This document shows positions 43,443 to 51,321 of a stretch of 64,000 nucleotides of DNA, one piece after another. The position numbers and the translations under genes are program-made. Position 1 is the first letter of the stretch. Each line of letters begins with the position of its first letter. The notes beneath the pieces were generated by a model that saw only the letters and a program-made list of their open reading frames with translations, had not been told where the DNA came from and ran no database searches. The stretch is from Solobacterium sp. (lineage in GTDB: Bacteria; Bacillota_I; Bacilli_A; Erysipelotrichales; Erysipelotrichaceae): positions 1 to 64,000 of the forward strand of contig JAFUFO010000038.1 of NCBI GenBank assembly GCA_017469885.1, given 5' to 3'.

Positions 43443-43853
43443 TCACGAAACAATGCTCTTCGCAAAGTCTGCCGCAGCCTTCATATCAGACGCATCCGGC
43501 TTGCCTTTATGAATGCCCTTGAATTCACCCTTACAGTGGAACTCCCGGGTATCCATCAGAATTCCGGCTTTGTCTGCCTCTGCCTTGACCTTCTTATAGG
43601 TCGAATTCAGCATCGCCGCAGAACCGAAGTTCACAATCTTTCCGACCTTGTTTTTATCCAGTCCCCGGATGAATTCCCTTACTTCCGGATCAATGGTGAA
43701 TGCGTAATAGGAGTTTCCCAGGAACAGGATATCAACCGGCTCTGTGATCGGTTCACTGATGGGCAGCGCTTCTGCGCCGACTGCGTCTGCGATTGCCTCC
43801 GCAAGCCGCTTTGTATTTCCCGTTTTCGTATAATATCTGACTGAGATTTTCAT
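43443..43853 (-). CDS. flavodoxin-like protein
   Basis: This 136-residue protein has the flavodoxin fold. The FMN phosphate loop is seen as YYTKTGNTKRLAE at the N-terminus, followed by DILFLGNSYYAFTIDPEVREFI around the second flavin loop. It is short for an electron-transfer flavodoxin. It could carry electrons or act as a small FMN-dependent enzyme. The gene stands between the small membrane protein and the DUF4037 gene, on the same strand. Confidence 0.85.
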   Translation of the reverse strand: MKISVRYYTKTGNTKRLAEAIADAVGAEALPISEPITEPVDILFLGNSYYAFTIDPEVREFIRGLDKNKVGKIVNFGSAAMLNSTYKKVKAEADKAGILMDTREFHCKGEFKGIHKGKPDASDMKAAADFAKSIVS

Positions 43854-43884
43854 AACTGTTTTTCCCTTTCTTAACCTCTGTATT

Positions 43885-44835
43885 TTACTGCGGATTGTGT
43901 TCGTTCAGCACTTCATTCACATGGATCTCTAGATACCGGCTGCGCATGGAGATCAGTCCCATATCCGACATCATGAATTCCAGGTCCGACGCAATCTCCT
44001 CAGACAGCGAAACAATCCGGTCCTTATAATTCTGCCGGTTGGGATGGTATCCTGTCCCGTTCCATGCCTCTTTATTGAGTTTCTCTTCCGCAAGTTCCCT
44101 GATCCGTGCGGACAGGATTCCTTCTTCATCCCGTTCTGTCAGCGCGCGATACGTCCATTTGTAATACGGCGGATATTCCCGCTTCAGCAGAAAGAACAGT
44201 TCCATTGCGGACTCCACGCCCTGCGCCCGGCAGAGCTCCGCCGCGACCAGATCACCGCGTGACATACAGCGGGCATAATTGACCTGCAGTGCGGACGCGT
44301 ATTTATGAAGCTGTTCCGCCAGCCGCATCCGCCAGATACGGTCCGGATAATAGCCAAGCAGATAGTTCCGGAAGGCGGTAAAGACTCCCGGATCATCCCG
44401 GTATACTTCGCCGTTGACCGCAGTCTTCAGACACGAATGATCCAGGCGGTACCAGTCCTCTTCCGAGAGTCTGCAGTGTTCAATATCACAGTCTATGTGA
44501 AGAATATCGGAGTAGAAGTCATGAATCGTCATGACACCTCTGCGCTCCCGCAGACGTTCCGTGTAATAGGACCGCTCCGTACTGTCCACAAGTTCATTGT
44601 AGGCAACGGAAAGCTCCGCACCGAACCGTTCCATATCCCCATCTGTCAGCCAGAGGCAGACACCGGTTCCGAAATCGTGGTCTCTGGAAATCTCATCATC
44701 ATAGCCGAAACAGTCTGATCCTTCCCCGGCAATGCCGACCGCAATCCGGTTTTCAAATTCCGCAAACCGGGTATGAATCAGTTCTCTGACCTGCGTTTCG
44801 TAAAAGCGTCTGTTTTTCTCCATTACATCCGTCAT
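43885..44835 (-). CDS. DUF4037 protein with nucleotidyltransferase-like motif
   Basis: This 316-residue cytoplasmic protein matches the DUF4037 group. The N-terminal part reads IAVGIAGEGSDCFGYDDEISRDHDFGTG, where Gly-Ser and paired Asp residues resemble the active site of minimal nucleotidyltransferases. The rest is helical and rich in Tyr, Arg and Glu. GGAGGAG nine bases before the ATG at 44835 sets the start, and the longer frame upstream runs into the previous gene. It probably modifies a small molecule or RNA, but this is inference. Confidence 0.75.
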   Translation of the reverse strand: MTDVMEKNRRFYETQVRELIHTRFAEFENRIAVGIAGEGSDCFGYDDEISRDHDFGTGVCLWLTDGDMERFGAELSVAYNELVDSTERSYYTERLRERRGVMTIHDFYSDILHIDCDIEHCRLSEEDWYRLDHSCLKTAVNGEVYRDDPGVFTAFRNYLLGYYPDRIWRMRLAEQLHKYASALQVNYARCMSRGDLVAAELCRAQGVESAMELFFLLKREYPPYYKWTYRALTERDEEGILSARIRELAEEKLNKEAWNGTGYHPNRQNYKDRIVSLSEEIASDLEFMMSDMGLISMRSRYLEIHVNEVLNEHNPQ

Positions 44836-44855
44836 TGCCGCAAACTCCTCCGGTA

Positions 44856-45344
44856 TTACTTTCCAAACAGGGTCATGACCCATGCGATCAGCGCAAACAG
44901 CAGCGGGAATCCGACCAGTGTTCCGGTCCATTTCCGGATCTTTGTTTTTGTCGGAATATACGGCTTCAGATCTTCTGTGCCCGGAATATTCCATGCATTG
45001 GTCCGTTCCACCCAGTACCAGTCAATAAAGAAACGGTCAAACAGGCCGTAGATCATTCCAATCACCAGCATCTGTGCGAATCCCTGCCGGAATCCGGCTG
45101 CGCCGTTCAGCCCGTATACCATATACGGAATCAGTATAAGCATCGGAATAAATACCGCGATCCCGGAAATCATTGCTCTGCGGTTGATCTTTTCCGGTGT
45201 GGTAAGACCGAGTTCCACAACCCGCTGCCGCACATCCTCTTCATAGAAGTTCACCAGTCCGACCGGACCGTCCGTCGCAATACCAACTACACATACCATC
45301 AGTATGATCAGGCACATTGCCATTCCTTCCACGATCAGTATCAT
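44856..45344 (-). CDS. four-helix membrane protein of unknown function
   Basis: This 162-residue protein has hydrophobic segments at about 1-24, 55-78, 85-103 and 140-160, with a charged middle loop (DLKPYIPTKTKIRKW). AGGAGG before the ATG supports the start. It ends 20 bases before the DUF4037 start and is probably co-transcribed with it. I do not recognise the family. Confidence 0.7.
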   Translation of the reverse strand: MILIVEGMAMCLIILMVCVVGIATDGPVGLVNFYEEDVRQRVVELGLTTPEKINRRAMISGIAVFIPMLILIPYMVYGLNGAAGFRQGFAQMLVIGMIYGLFDRFFIDWYWVERTNAWNIPGTEDLKPYIPTKTKIRKWTGTLVGFPLLFALIAWVMTLFGK

Positions 45345-45430
45345 ATCCGTACCTCCTGGGGTTCACCGTTTTCAGTCTACCTTATCTGATGTGCGGAAGG
45401 AAAATGATTCTCTTCTGTATGCCGTAAAGG

Positions 45431-45452
45431 AAAAGAACTGCATGTGCAGTTC
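45431..45452 (-). terminator. terminator of the methyltransferase-like gene
   Basis: GAACTGCA and TGCAGTTC form an 8-bp stem with a two-base apparent loop, followed by TTTTCC on the minus strand. Confidence 0.65.
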
Positions 45453-45467
45453 CCATTCTGATTTCGT

Positions 45468-46139
45468 TCACCAGATGTATGGCAGAAGACGATATTTCAC
45501 CTTCTTCCGGTATTCCGCATAGCCATCCAGTTCCTTTTCCAGTACCGCTTCTTCATTGCGGATCCGCTTTGCGATGATCGGAAAATATCCCAGCATGATC
45601 ACAAACGACGGCCAGCAGTTCAGCACCAGCGGCATACTGAGAAACAGAAGCACCGTTGCGAAATACATCGGATGACGGACAACGCCGTACAGTCCGGTAT
45701 CCACCACCTTCTGTCCTTCCTGCACTTCAACGGTACGCGACAGGTACCGGTTTTCCCGCAGCACTTCCGCAAATAACAGATAACCAAGCAGAAAGACCAC
45801 AGCCGCCGCATACGGCATCCACACCGGCAGCGTGGTCCAGTGAAACCGTTCATTGAGTCCGGCAAGGACAAACGCCGCAATAAACATCAGTCCGCTGTAT
45901 CCGATAACCTGTTTCTGTTCCGTTTCCTTCTCATCGACCGACAGCCGGCTGCGCAGAAGATCCGGTGCCGTGAAATACATCACAATTCCCGCTCCCAGCA
46001 TCGGCACAAACAGAATGCCCATCATCAGCCAGCCGTGAAACCAGGTGAAGGATCCTGCCGGCACAAACAGCAGAAGCCCCATCAGGACAACACCCGCAAA
46101 ATAGCGGACCAGTGCTTTTCTCAGAAGTCCACGTTCCAT
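45468..46139 (-). CDS. isoprenylcysteine carboxyl methyltransferase-family membrane protein
   Basis: This 223-residue membrane protein has about five helices and the C-terminal signature of the ICMT/phospholipid-methyltransferase family: GLYGVVRHPMYFATVL, then RIRNEEAVLEKELDGYAEYRKKVKYRLLPYIW, where the R-HP, the Glu-Glu and the Tyr-x-x-Tyr residues bind S-adenosylmethionine. Bacterial members have poorly known substrates, probably lipids or thiols. GAGGTAAG before the ATG supports the start. It follows the SMI1/KNR4 gene by five bases. Confidence 0.82.
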   Translation of the reverse strand: MERGLLRKALVRYFAGVVLMGLLLFVPAGSFTWFHGWLMMGILFVPMLGAGIVMYFTAPDLLRSRLSVDEKETEQKQVIGYSGLMFIAAFVLAGLNERFHWTTLPVWMPYAAAVVFLLGYLLFAEVLRENRYLSRTVEVQEGQKVVDTGLYGVVRHPMYFATVLLFLSMPLVLNCWPSFVIMLGYFPIIAKRIRNEEAVLEKELDGYAEYRKKVKYRLLPYIW

Positions 46140-46144
46140 ATGAC

Positions 46145-46636
46145 TTACCTCAGACTCCTGATGAATGCTTCAAAGTTCTCCGCAAGCGGTACGATCGCAT
46201 AATCCGCTTCCTGATTCACACAGACAACGGAGGGTTCTCCCTGCGGCCCGCATGCACGATAGTCCAGAAATACCATTTCATGTCCTGCCGAAGGCGTATC
46301 GCATACCGCAACACCGATCGGCGGATACTCCCATTCATCGATCCAGAACTGGCTGCCGAACTTCCCGCACAGCGAATACTTTTCATAGCCGATGCCCATA
46401 ATGGAAGAAATATAAAAGTTTTCATCCGGATTATCGCTCCACGGGAATTCACACTTCTTCACATATCCGCCGTTACGCTGTTTCATCAGCCAGATATAGG
46501 ACGCGGGCAGTTTATAACCCAGTGTTGTCTCGATCTTCTGAATCAGCGCATCATCCGGCGGATTCATTTCAAATCCGTCTCCGGATACAGGTGCCCTTTC
46601 CCAGAAATCGGAAAAATCATACCCCTCAAACATCAT
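46145..46636 (-). CDS. SMI1/KNR4 (SUKH)-family protein
   Basis: This 163-residue protein has the SUKH pattern: IQKIETTLGYKLPASYIWLMKQRNGGYV near the N-terminus, then GIGYEKYSLCGKFGSQFWIDEWEYP and IGVAVCDTPSAGHEMVFLDYRACGPQGEPSVVCVNQE. Such proteins often act as immunity partners of toxins in other bacteria. No toxin gene is adjacent, so here it is an orphan or serves another role. GGGAG before the ATG sets the start. Confidence 0.85.
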   Translation of the reverse strand: MMFEGYDFSDFWERAPVSGDGFEMNPPDDALIQKIETTLGYKLPASYIWLMKQRNGGYVKKCEFPWSDNPDENFYISSIMGIGYEKYSLCGKFGSQFWIDEWEYPPIGVAVCDTPSAGHEMVFLDYRACGPQGEPSVVCVNQEADYAIVPLAENFEAFIRSLR

Positions 46637-46730
46637 TCAATTCTCCCTGTAACGAAATACTCTCTTTAAATGCATTATAACCTGCCATGGTTCCTTTCCG
46701 GGAGTTATCGTCGGAAGCGGACAGGACCGC

Positions 46731-46736
46731 TATAAT
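46731..46736 (+). promoter_or_regulatory. -10 box placed for a leaderless trmD mRNA
   Basis: TATAAT is followed by six bases and then the trmD ATG at 46743, which puts transcription start on the A of ATG. The -35 region is not close to consensus. Confidence 0.6.
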
Positions 46737-46742
46737 AAAGAC

Positions 46743-47474
46743 ATGCGAATTCGTATTCTTACCATCTTTCCGGATCAGTTTGAAAGTTTTCTCCGTCATC
46801 CTCTGACCGTGCGGGCAATGGAACGCGGGCTGCTGGATCTTGAAATCATTGATCTGAAAGATTACGCGGACGGAAGTTTCCGCCATATCGATGACAGCCC
46901 CTACGGCGGCGGTGCCGGAATGATCCTGCGGTGTGAACCGGTCTTCCGGGCGCTGGACAAATGCCGCACCCCGCAGAGCAGAGTCATCGCATTTACGCCC
47001 ACCGGGTCGACATATCATCAGGCGGATGCACACCGGCTGAAGGAATCCGGTGACCTCATTCTGATCTGCGGGCATTATGAAGGCATGGATGAGCGCATCA
47101 TGACCGCGGTCGATGAGGAGATCTCGGTCGGTGACTATATCCTGAGCGGCGGTGAGCTGCCTGCCATGACAGTCACGGATTCCCTGATCCGCCTGCTGGA
47201 CGGCACGATCCGTGCCGACAGCACGGCGGAGGAATCCTTTGAAAACGGACTTCTGGAATACCCGCAGTATACCCGCCCTGCATCCTTTCAGGGGATGGAT
47301 GTGCCGGACGTTCTGCGCAGCGGACATGCGGAGAAGATCCGCCTCTGGCGGCTGAAAGAGTCCCTGCGGAAAACCATGACAAAACGGCCGGACCTGCTGA
47401 AAGCCCGGTCATTGAATGAAGAAGAACTACAGATACTGGAGGAAATCAAACATGAAGGGCTGGAAGGAAATTGA
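46743..47474 (+). CDS. trmD: tRNA (guanine-N1)-methyltransferase
   Basis: This 243-residue enzyme methylates G37 beside the anticodon, which prevents frameshifting. The family signature is complete: ILTIFPDQFESFL, DDSPYGGGAGMILRCEP, LICGHYEGMDERI and EISVGDYILSGGELPAM, which forms the S-adenosylmethionine knot. The ATG has no Shine-Dalgarno site and the predicted transcript starts on it. It is not next to rimM, rpsP or rplS as in many Bacillota. The P1-family peptidase gene starts within its 3' end. Confidence 0.95.
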   Translation: MRIRILTIFPDQFESFLRHPLTVRAMERGLLDLEIIDLKDYADGSFRHIDDSPYGGGAGMILRCEPVFRALDKCRTPQSRVIAFTPTGSTYHQADAHRLKESGDLILICGHYEGMDERIMTAVDEEISVGDYILSGGELPAMTVTDSLIRLLDGTIRADSTAEESFENGLLEYPQYTRPASFQGMDVPDVLRSGHAEKIRLWRLKESLRKTMTKRPDLLKARSLNEEELQILEEIKHEGLEGN

Positions 47475-48417
47475 TATTACGGAAATTGAAGGATTCCGCA
47501 TCGGAAATGCAGAATATCCGGAAGCCGGCACCGGCTGCACGGTAATTCTTGCGGACAGGGCAGCACGCACCGGACTGGATATCCGCGGCGGTGCACCGGC
47601 ATCGCGGGAAGCCGCACTGCTCGACCCGCTTGCGGATAACGAAGCGGTCAATGCGGTGCTTCTGAGCGGCGGCAGTGCATTCGGTCTTGAGGCATCGATC
47701 GGCGTTGTGCGTTATCTCGAAGAACGCGGCATTGGCTTTCCGACCGGAAGCGGCGTTGTGCCGATCGTCTGTGAATCCTGCCTGTTTGATCTTGCGGTCG
47801 GTGATGCGTCCGTGCGCCCCGATAAAGAACTTGGCTATCAGGCATGCATGAACGCCGGCAATTTCAAACAGGGAAACTACGGTGCCGGAACCGGCGCATC
47901 CTGCGGAAAGTTCGCCGGCCCCGAACACATCATGAAATCCGGACTCGGTGCATTTGCCCTGCAGGCAGGTGACCTGAAAGTCGGTGCGCTGATTGCCGCA
48001 AATCCGTTTGGCGCAGTCATTGACTGGAAGACCGGAACCGTCGCCGCAGGACCGCATTCCGGAAAACCCGTCAGCGAAGCTGCGGAACTGATCATGGATG
48101 ATATCGTTGAAATCGGTGTAAACCCGTTTCAGAAGAACACCGCGATTGCGGTCGTTCTGACCAACGCGGATCTTTCCAAAGCCCATTTATGCAAGGTTGC
48201 GGCGATGGCGCATGACGGCTATGCCCGCTCCATCTGCCCTGCGCATACCATGTATGACGGCGACAGTATTCATGCGATGACCACAGGTACGGTTCCCGCG
48301 GATGTCACCGCGGTCGGAATTCTTGCCGCCTATGCCATGTCTGAGGCAATTCTCAATGCGGCCCGCAATGCGGAATCCGCTTACGGCCTGCGCGGCGCAA
48401 AGGATATCTCAGGATAA
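47452..48417 (+). CDS. P1-family (S58, DmpA-like) peptidase
   Basis: This 321-residue protein belongs to the self-cleaving P1 family of aminopeptidases. Seen are AVLLSGGSAFGLEASIGVVRYL near the N-terminus, the conserved GVVPIVCESCLFDL, and QGNYGAGTGASCGKF; the catalytic residue follows in the Gly-Ala-rich strand. GGAGG nine bases before the ATG at 47452 sets the start inside trmD, so translation is likely coupled. The 3' end overlaps the convergent gene at 48409 by nine bases with no terminator between. Confidence 0.87.
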   Translation: MKGWKEIDITEIEGFRIGNAEYPEAGTGCTVILADRAARTGLDIRGGAPASREAALLDPLADNEAVNAVLLSGGSAFGLEASIGVVRYLEERGIGFPTGSGVVPIVCESCLFDLAVGDASVRPDKELGYQACMNAGNFKQGNYGAGTGASCGKFAGPEHIMKSGLGAFALQAGDLKVGALIAANPFGAVIDWKTGTVAAGPHSGKPVSEAAELIMDDIVEIGVNPFQKNTAIAVVLTNADLSKAHLCKVAAMAHDGYARSICPAHTMYDGDSIHAMTTGTVPADVTAVGILAAYAMSEAILNAARNAESAYGLRGAKDISG

Positions 48418-49344
48418 CAGCGGTTCGATTTCTGCCGGTGCGGTCTGCGGAACCGGCGTCGAGAAAACAGGTGCCGGACGGTAAACCGGCGCCGGTGTGT
48501 AAGAAACCGTTTCGGGCCTGGAAGTCCCGATGGTTTCTCCATAATCCGCAAAATGAACGGTAAGCATTGTCCGCGCGGTATTTCCGGCACGGTCGGTTAC
48601 GGTATACTCCACGGTCTGCGTTTCCTGATCCTGCAGTGCATTACTGCAGTGCACATCCGCTTTGAGATCGCCGTCCACCGCATCCACTGCACTGAATACA
48701 TAACTTTGACAGGAAAACGGAGTTTCTCTCAGAAGCTCTGTTTTTTCTGTATTCAGTTTCAGCTCCGGCGGCGTCTCATCCACAACGCGGATCCGAAGAT
48801 TCTTCTTTATCTCACTCCCCTTTCCTTTCAGCTGATACTGCACAAGGCGGGTCTCCGGACGGTCTGCCGTAAAGGCATCGGGCAAAATCAGTTCATTCCC
48901 ATACTGTTCCGCATTACGCACGTAGGAACGCGGACTGAACTGCATTCCGCAGGCAAGCTTCACCTCCGGAGCGGTCAGTTCAAGCACCGGATCCTCTTCC
49001 GGTTCCGCAAGCAGCGGCAGCGGCAGGACCAGAAGAATCACAGCTGCCGCAGTCAGCACCCTGCGCACCGGAAATGGCCTGCGGGGAATCTCCGGAGTGT
49101 TTCCGGCTTTCAGTTCTTCAATCAGTTCTTCCATATGCCAGACCGGGATCCATGGTTTTGCGGCAGGACGCAGCACGTCCGGTTCCATTCCTTCCTTCAA
49201 TGCAGTTCGCAGACGGTTCATCTGAAGATAATTCAGATGCGGATCCGCGTACAGCGCAATCGCCTCCTCACTGAGTTCCTCTTCCCGTCCAAGACGGACC
49301 TCTTCCTTCTGAAGAAGAGTCATCATGCCAGATCCAAGATTCAT
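48409..49344 (-). CDS. membrane-anchored protein with Ig-like extracellular domain
   Basis: This 311-residue protein has an N-terminal cytoplasmic part (about 1-88, with helical EELSEEAIALYADPHLNYLQ), one membrane helix (about 92-112) and an extracellular region. The outer part holds an Ig-like fold of the type in the lysozyme fusion: ETPPELKLNTEKTELLRETPF, then DAVDGDLKADV and VEYTVTDRAGNTARTMLTV. It ends in a Pro/Val/Thr-rich tail. The start overlaps the stop of the preceding small gene (TGATG). A surface or cell-wall role is inferred. Confidence 0.75.
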   Translation of the reverse strand: MNLGSGMMTLLQKEEVRLGREEELSEEAIALYADPHLNYLQMNRLRTALKEGMEPDVLRPAAKPWIPVWHMEELIEELKAGNTPEIPRRPFPVRRVLTAAAVILLVLPLPLLAEPEEDPVLELTAPEVKLACGMQFSPRSYVRNAEQYGNELILPDAFTADRPETRLVQYQLKGKGSEIKKNLRIRVVDETPPELKLNTEKTELLRETPFSCQSYVFSAVDAVDGDLKADVHCSNALQDQETQTVEYTVTDRAGNTARTMLTVHFADYGETIGTSRPETVSYTPAPVYRPAPVFSTPVPQTAPAEIEPLLS

Positions 49345-49613
49345 CAGATATTCACCACTTCCTTTACCAGCTGCGGTACATACAGGGTGCCGTCCTGACC
49401 TGTCAGCTGTCCGGGACGCACATGTTTTTCTCCCGCTGCGCCGGTTTTCCGGATCGGTGTCTTCTTGTCCGCGGGCAGTACATGCACCGCCGTACCCGGA
49501 CGGGCAGGAACCGCAGTCAGTGCCGTATTACTGCAGCTGGCAGCGGCGGAAAGTGCAGTCAGTGATGCGATGCCGATTGTGATTTTTACCCAGGTTTTCA
49601 GTTTTCGTTTCAT
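49344..49613 (-). CDS. small secreted or lipid-anchored protein
   Basis: This 89-residue protein starts with a basic N-terminus and a hydrophobic segment ending AAASCS, which could be a weak lipobox or a signal-peptidase site. The mature part is short and basic with many Lys, Arg and Gly. AGGAGG before the ATG at 49613 supports the start. It is translationally coupled to the Ig-like protein gene and may be its partner. Family not recognised. Confidence 0.68.
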   Translation of the reverse strand: MKRKLKTWVKITIGIASLTALSAAASCSNTALTAVPARPGTAVHVLPADKKTPIRKTGAAGEKHVRPGQLTGQDGTLYVPQLVKEVVNI

Positions 49614-49694
49614 AACAGAAACACCTCCTGTTATTCTTATTGCCCGCAAACTAAAAAATCCCCCGCGTAAGGAGGAAAAAAATTCAGAAAACCA

Positions 49695-49725
49695 TAAAAA
49701 AACACAGTGGAATGAACCACTGTGC
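49695..49725 (-). terminator. terminator of the rplM-rpsI operon
   Basis: CACAGTGG and CCACTGTG form an 8-bp stem with a six-base loop, followed by TTTTTTT on the minus strand, 13 bases past the rpsI stop. Confidence 0.88.
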
Positions 49726-49738
49726 TTTATCGCCCTGA

Positions 49739-50146
49739 TTAACGCTTGGAGTACTGCGGTGCGCGGCGAGCGCCCTTGAGTCCGTACTTCTTCCGTTCCT
49801 TCTCGCGAGCATCACGTGTCAGGAATCCAGCCTTCTTAAGAGCAGGTCTGTAGTCTTCGCTTGCCTCGATCAGAGCACGCGCGATACCGTGGCGCATCGC
49901 ACCTGCCTGGCCGGCGTAACCGCCGCCTACGACATTGATCTTAATATCGAACTGGCCCACTGTCTCGGTTGTTACGAGGGGGCTGTTTACGATCATACGC
50001 AGTGTTGCCTGCGGGAGATACTCTTCCAGAGTCTTTCCGTTGACCGTGATTGTGCCTGTGCCGGGAGTCATAAAGACACGGGCTGTGGACTGTTTGCGGC
50101 GTCCTGTACCGATGTAGGTAACTGCCGCTTTCTTCTTCGTTGCCAT
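49739..50146 (-). CDS. rpsI: ribosomal protein S9
   Basis: This 135-residue small-subunit protein has the signature [19 protein letters not shown] and ends in the conserved RAPQYSKR tail, whose Lys-Arg reaches the P-site t[16 protein letters not shown] at the N-terminus is typical. It follows rplM by 16 bases and shares its promoter and leader. Confidence 0.97.
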   Translation of the reverse strand: MATKKKAAVTYIGTGRRKQSTARVFMTPGTGTITVNGKTLEEYLPQATLRMIVNSPLVTTETVGQFDIKINVVGGGYAGQAGAMRHGIARALIEASEDYRPALKKAGFLTRDAREKERKKYGLKGARRAPQYSKR

Positions 50147-50162
50147 TGTCTATCTCCTCTCC

Positions 50163-50603
50163 TTAGTCTTTGATCTTCAGCTCGACAGGCTTCTGAGCTG
50201 CATGCGGATGATCCGGGCCTTCATAAACGAATACATGACGGCGCATCTCATCTCCGAGCTTGTTATGCGGAAGCATTCCCTTGATTGCCTTCTCGACCCA
50301 TTCAACAGTGAACTTCTCACGCATTTCCTTTGTGGAACGTACGCGGAGTCCTCCCGGATACATCGAGTGGCTGTAGTAGAATTTCTTCGCATCCTGATCT
50401 CCGGAAATCTTTACCTTGTCCGCATTGACGACGATAACATAGTCACCGCAGTCAACATGCGGGGTGTAGGTCGGCTTGTTCTTACCGCGAAGAACCGACG
50501 CTACCTGAGATGCAAGACGTCCAAGTGTGCAGTCAGCCGCATCAACGACATACCATGTGCGCTTGACTTCACTCGGCTTGATCATCGTAGTTTGACGCAT
50601 CAT
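50163..50603 (-). CDS. rplM: ribosomal protein L13
   Basis: This 146-residue large-subunit protein has the full L13 pattern: RTWYVVDAADCTLGRLAS, KPTYTPHVDCGDYVIVVNA, KGMLPHNKLG and HVFVYEGPDHPHAAQKP. GGAGG nine bases before the ATG sets the start. It is the first gene of the rplM-rpsI operon; a folded leader and consensus promoter lie upstream. Confidence 0.97.
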   Translation of the reverse strand: MMRQTTMIKPSEVKRTWYVVDAADCTLGRLASQVASVLRGKNKPTYTPHVDCGDYVIVVNADKVKISGDQDAKKFYYSHSMYPGGLRVRSTKEMREKFTVEWVEKAIKGMLPHNKLGDEMRRHVFVYEGPDHPHAAQKPVELKIKD

Positions 50604-50620
50604 TTTCAATATCCTCCATA

Positions 50621-50665
50621 TGTGGTTTTACCGGGGCCACATTTGGCTGAAAAGAGCCAAGTATT
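50621..50665 (-). ncRNA. probable ribosomal protein L13 leader
   Basis: Between the promoter and the rplM ribosome site the RNA folds into TTGGCT/AGCCAA and TGTGG/CCACA hairpins one after the other. This matches the position and size of the L13 leader known in Bacillota, through which L13 represses its own operon. The assignment is by position and shape. Confidence 0.55.
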
Positions 50666-50694
50666 ATTCTATGCAAACAAAAAACCGGAGTCAA
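50666..50694 (-). promoter_or_regulatory. rplM-rpsI promoter
   Basis: TTGACT (50689-50694) and TAGAAT (50666-50671) on the minus strand are exactly 17 bases apart. Confidence 0.8.
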
Positions 50695-50697
50695 TGA

Positions 50698-50722
50698 TTT
50701 TTATGCCGAATCACGGCATAAA
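50698..50722 (-). terminator. terminator of the ecf-truA-kinase operon
   Basis: TTTATGCCG and CGGCATAAA form a 9-bp stem with a five-base loop, followed by AA-TC on the minus strand. The T content lies mostly in the stem itself. Confidence 0.65.
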
Positions 50723-50748
50723 TCCACTGTTTCCGGTGTTTTGCAAGG

Positions 50749-51321
50749 TTATTCCGGCAATTCCGCATCCCTGAACCATTCCTTTGCCTGCCGGCGCAGA
50801 AGGTTTCCGTTTTCATCCCGTTCCTCCATGGCGTCAAATCCCTCTTCCAGATGCGGGATCTCAAAGGTTCCCGCGATCCGCCGCAGAACATCTTCGCCGA
50901 CCGTGCGCGGCCGTGCAGCGTCCCGTTCGATACAGCGTTCGAAATCCGTTTTGAACCAGATACCGCAGATCCCTGCGTATTTCCGGAACCGTCTGATGAT
51001 GTTTTTCCGCACCCATTTCGAAGCATTCGTTCCGTCGATCGCACAGTCCTTCCCTTCCGCAAGCGCCTGTTCGACGCGGCGGAATACTTCCTCCCAGACC
51101 AGCGGATTGGCGATCCGCTCTTTCTCGCGGTCGCTCAGTGCCGACGGGTCCGCGCCCTGTTTCCGGATAAACGCATCGTTGTACTGCAGGCCTTCATCGC
51201 CGAACCACTCTCCGCGCAAAGCGTCCGCAGAATATACGGCGACTGCGTTCAGCCGTTTCAGGAAGGTCGACTTTCCCGAGGCAGGCAGTCCGATCATTAC
51301 AAACAGAATTGGCTTTCTCAT
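50749..51321 (-). CDS. AAA-type ATP-binding kinase-like protein
   Basis: This 190-residue protein starts with the Walker A motif MIGLPASGKSTFLKRL and resembles small AAA_33 kinases that phosphorylate nucleic-acid ends or small molecules. CAIDGTNASKWVRKNIIRRF and the downstream basic RDAARPRTV are typical of that group. The ATG overlaps the truA stop (ATGA), so it is the last gene of the ecfA1-ecfA2-ecfT-truA operon. Substrate unknown. Confidence 0.8.
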   Translation of the reverse strand: MRKPILFVMIGLPASGKSTFLKRLNAVAVYSADALRGEWFGDEGLQYNDAFIRKQGADPSALSDREKERIANPLVWEEVFRRVEQALAEGKDCAIDGTNASKWVRKNIIRRFRKYAGICGIWFKTDFERCIERDAARPRTVGEDVLRRIAGTFEIPHLEEGFDAMEERDENGNLLRRQAKEWFRDAELPE

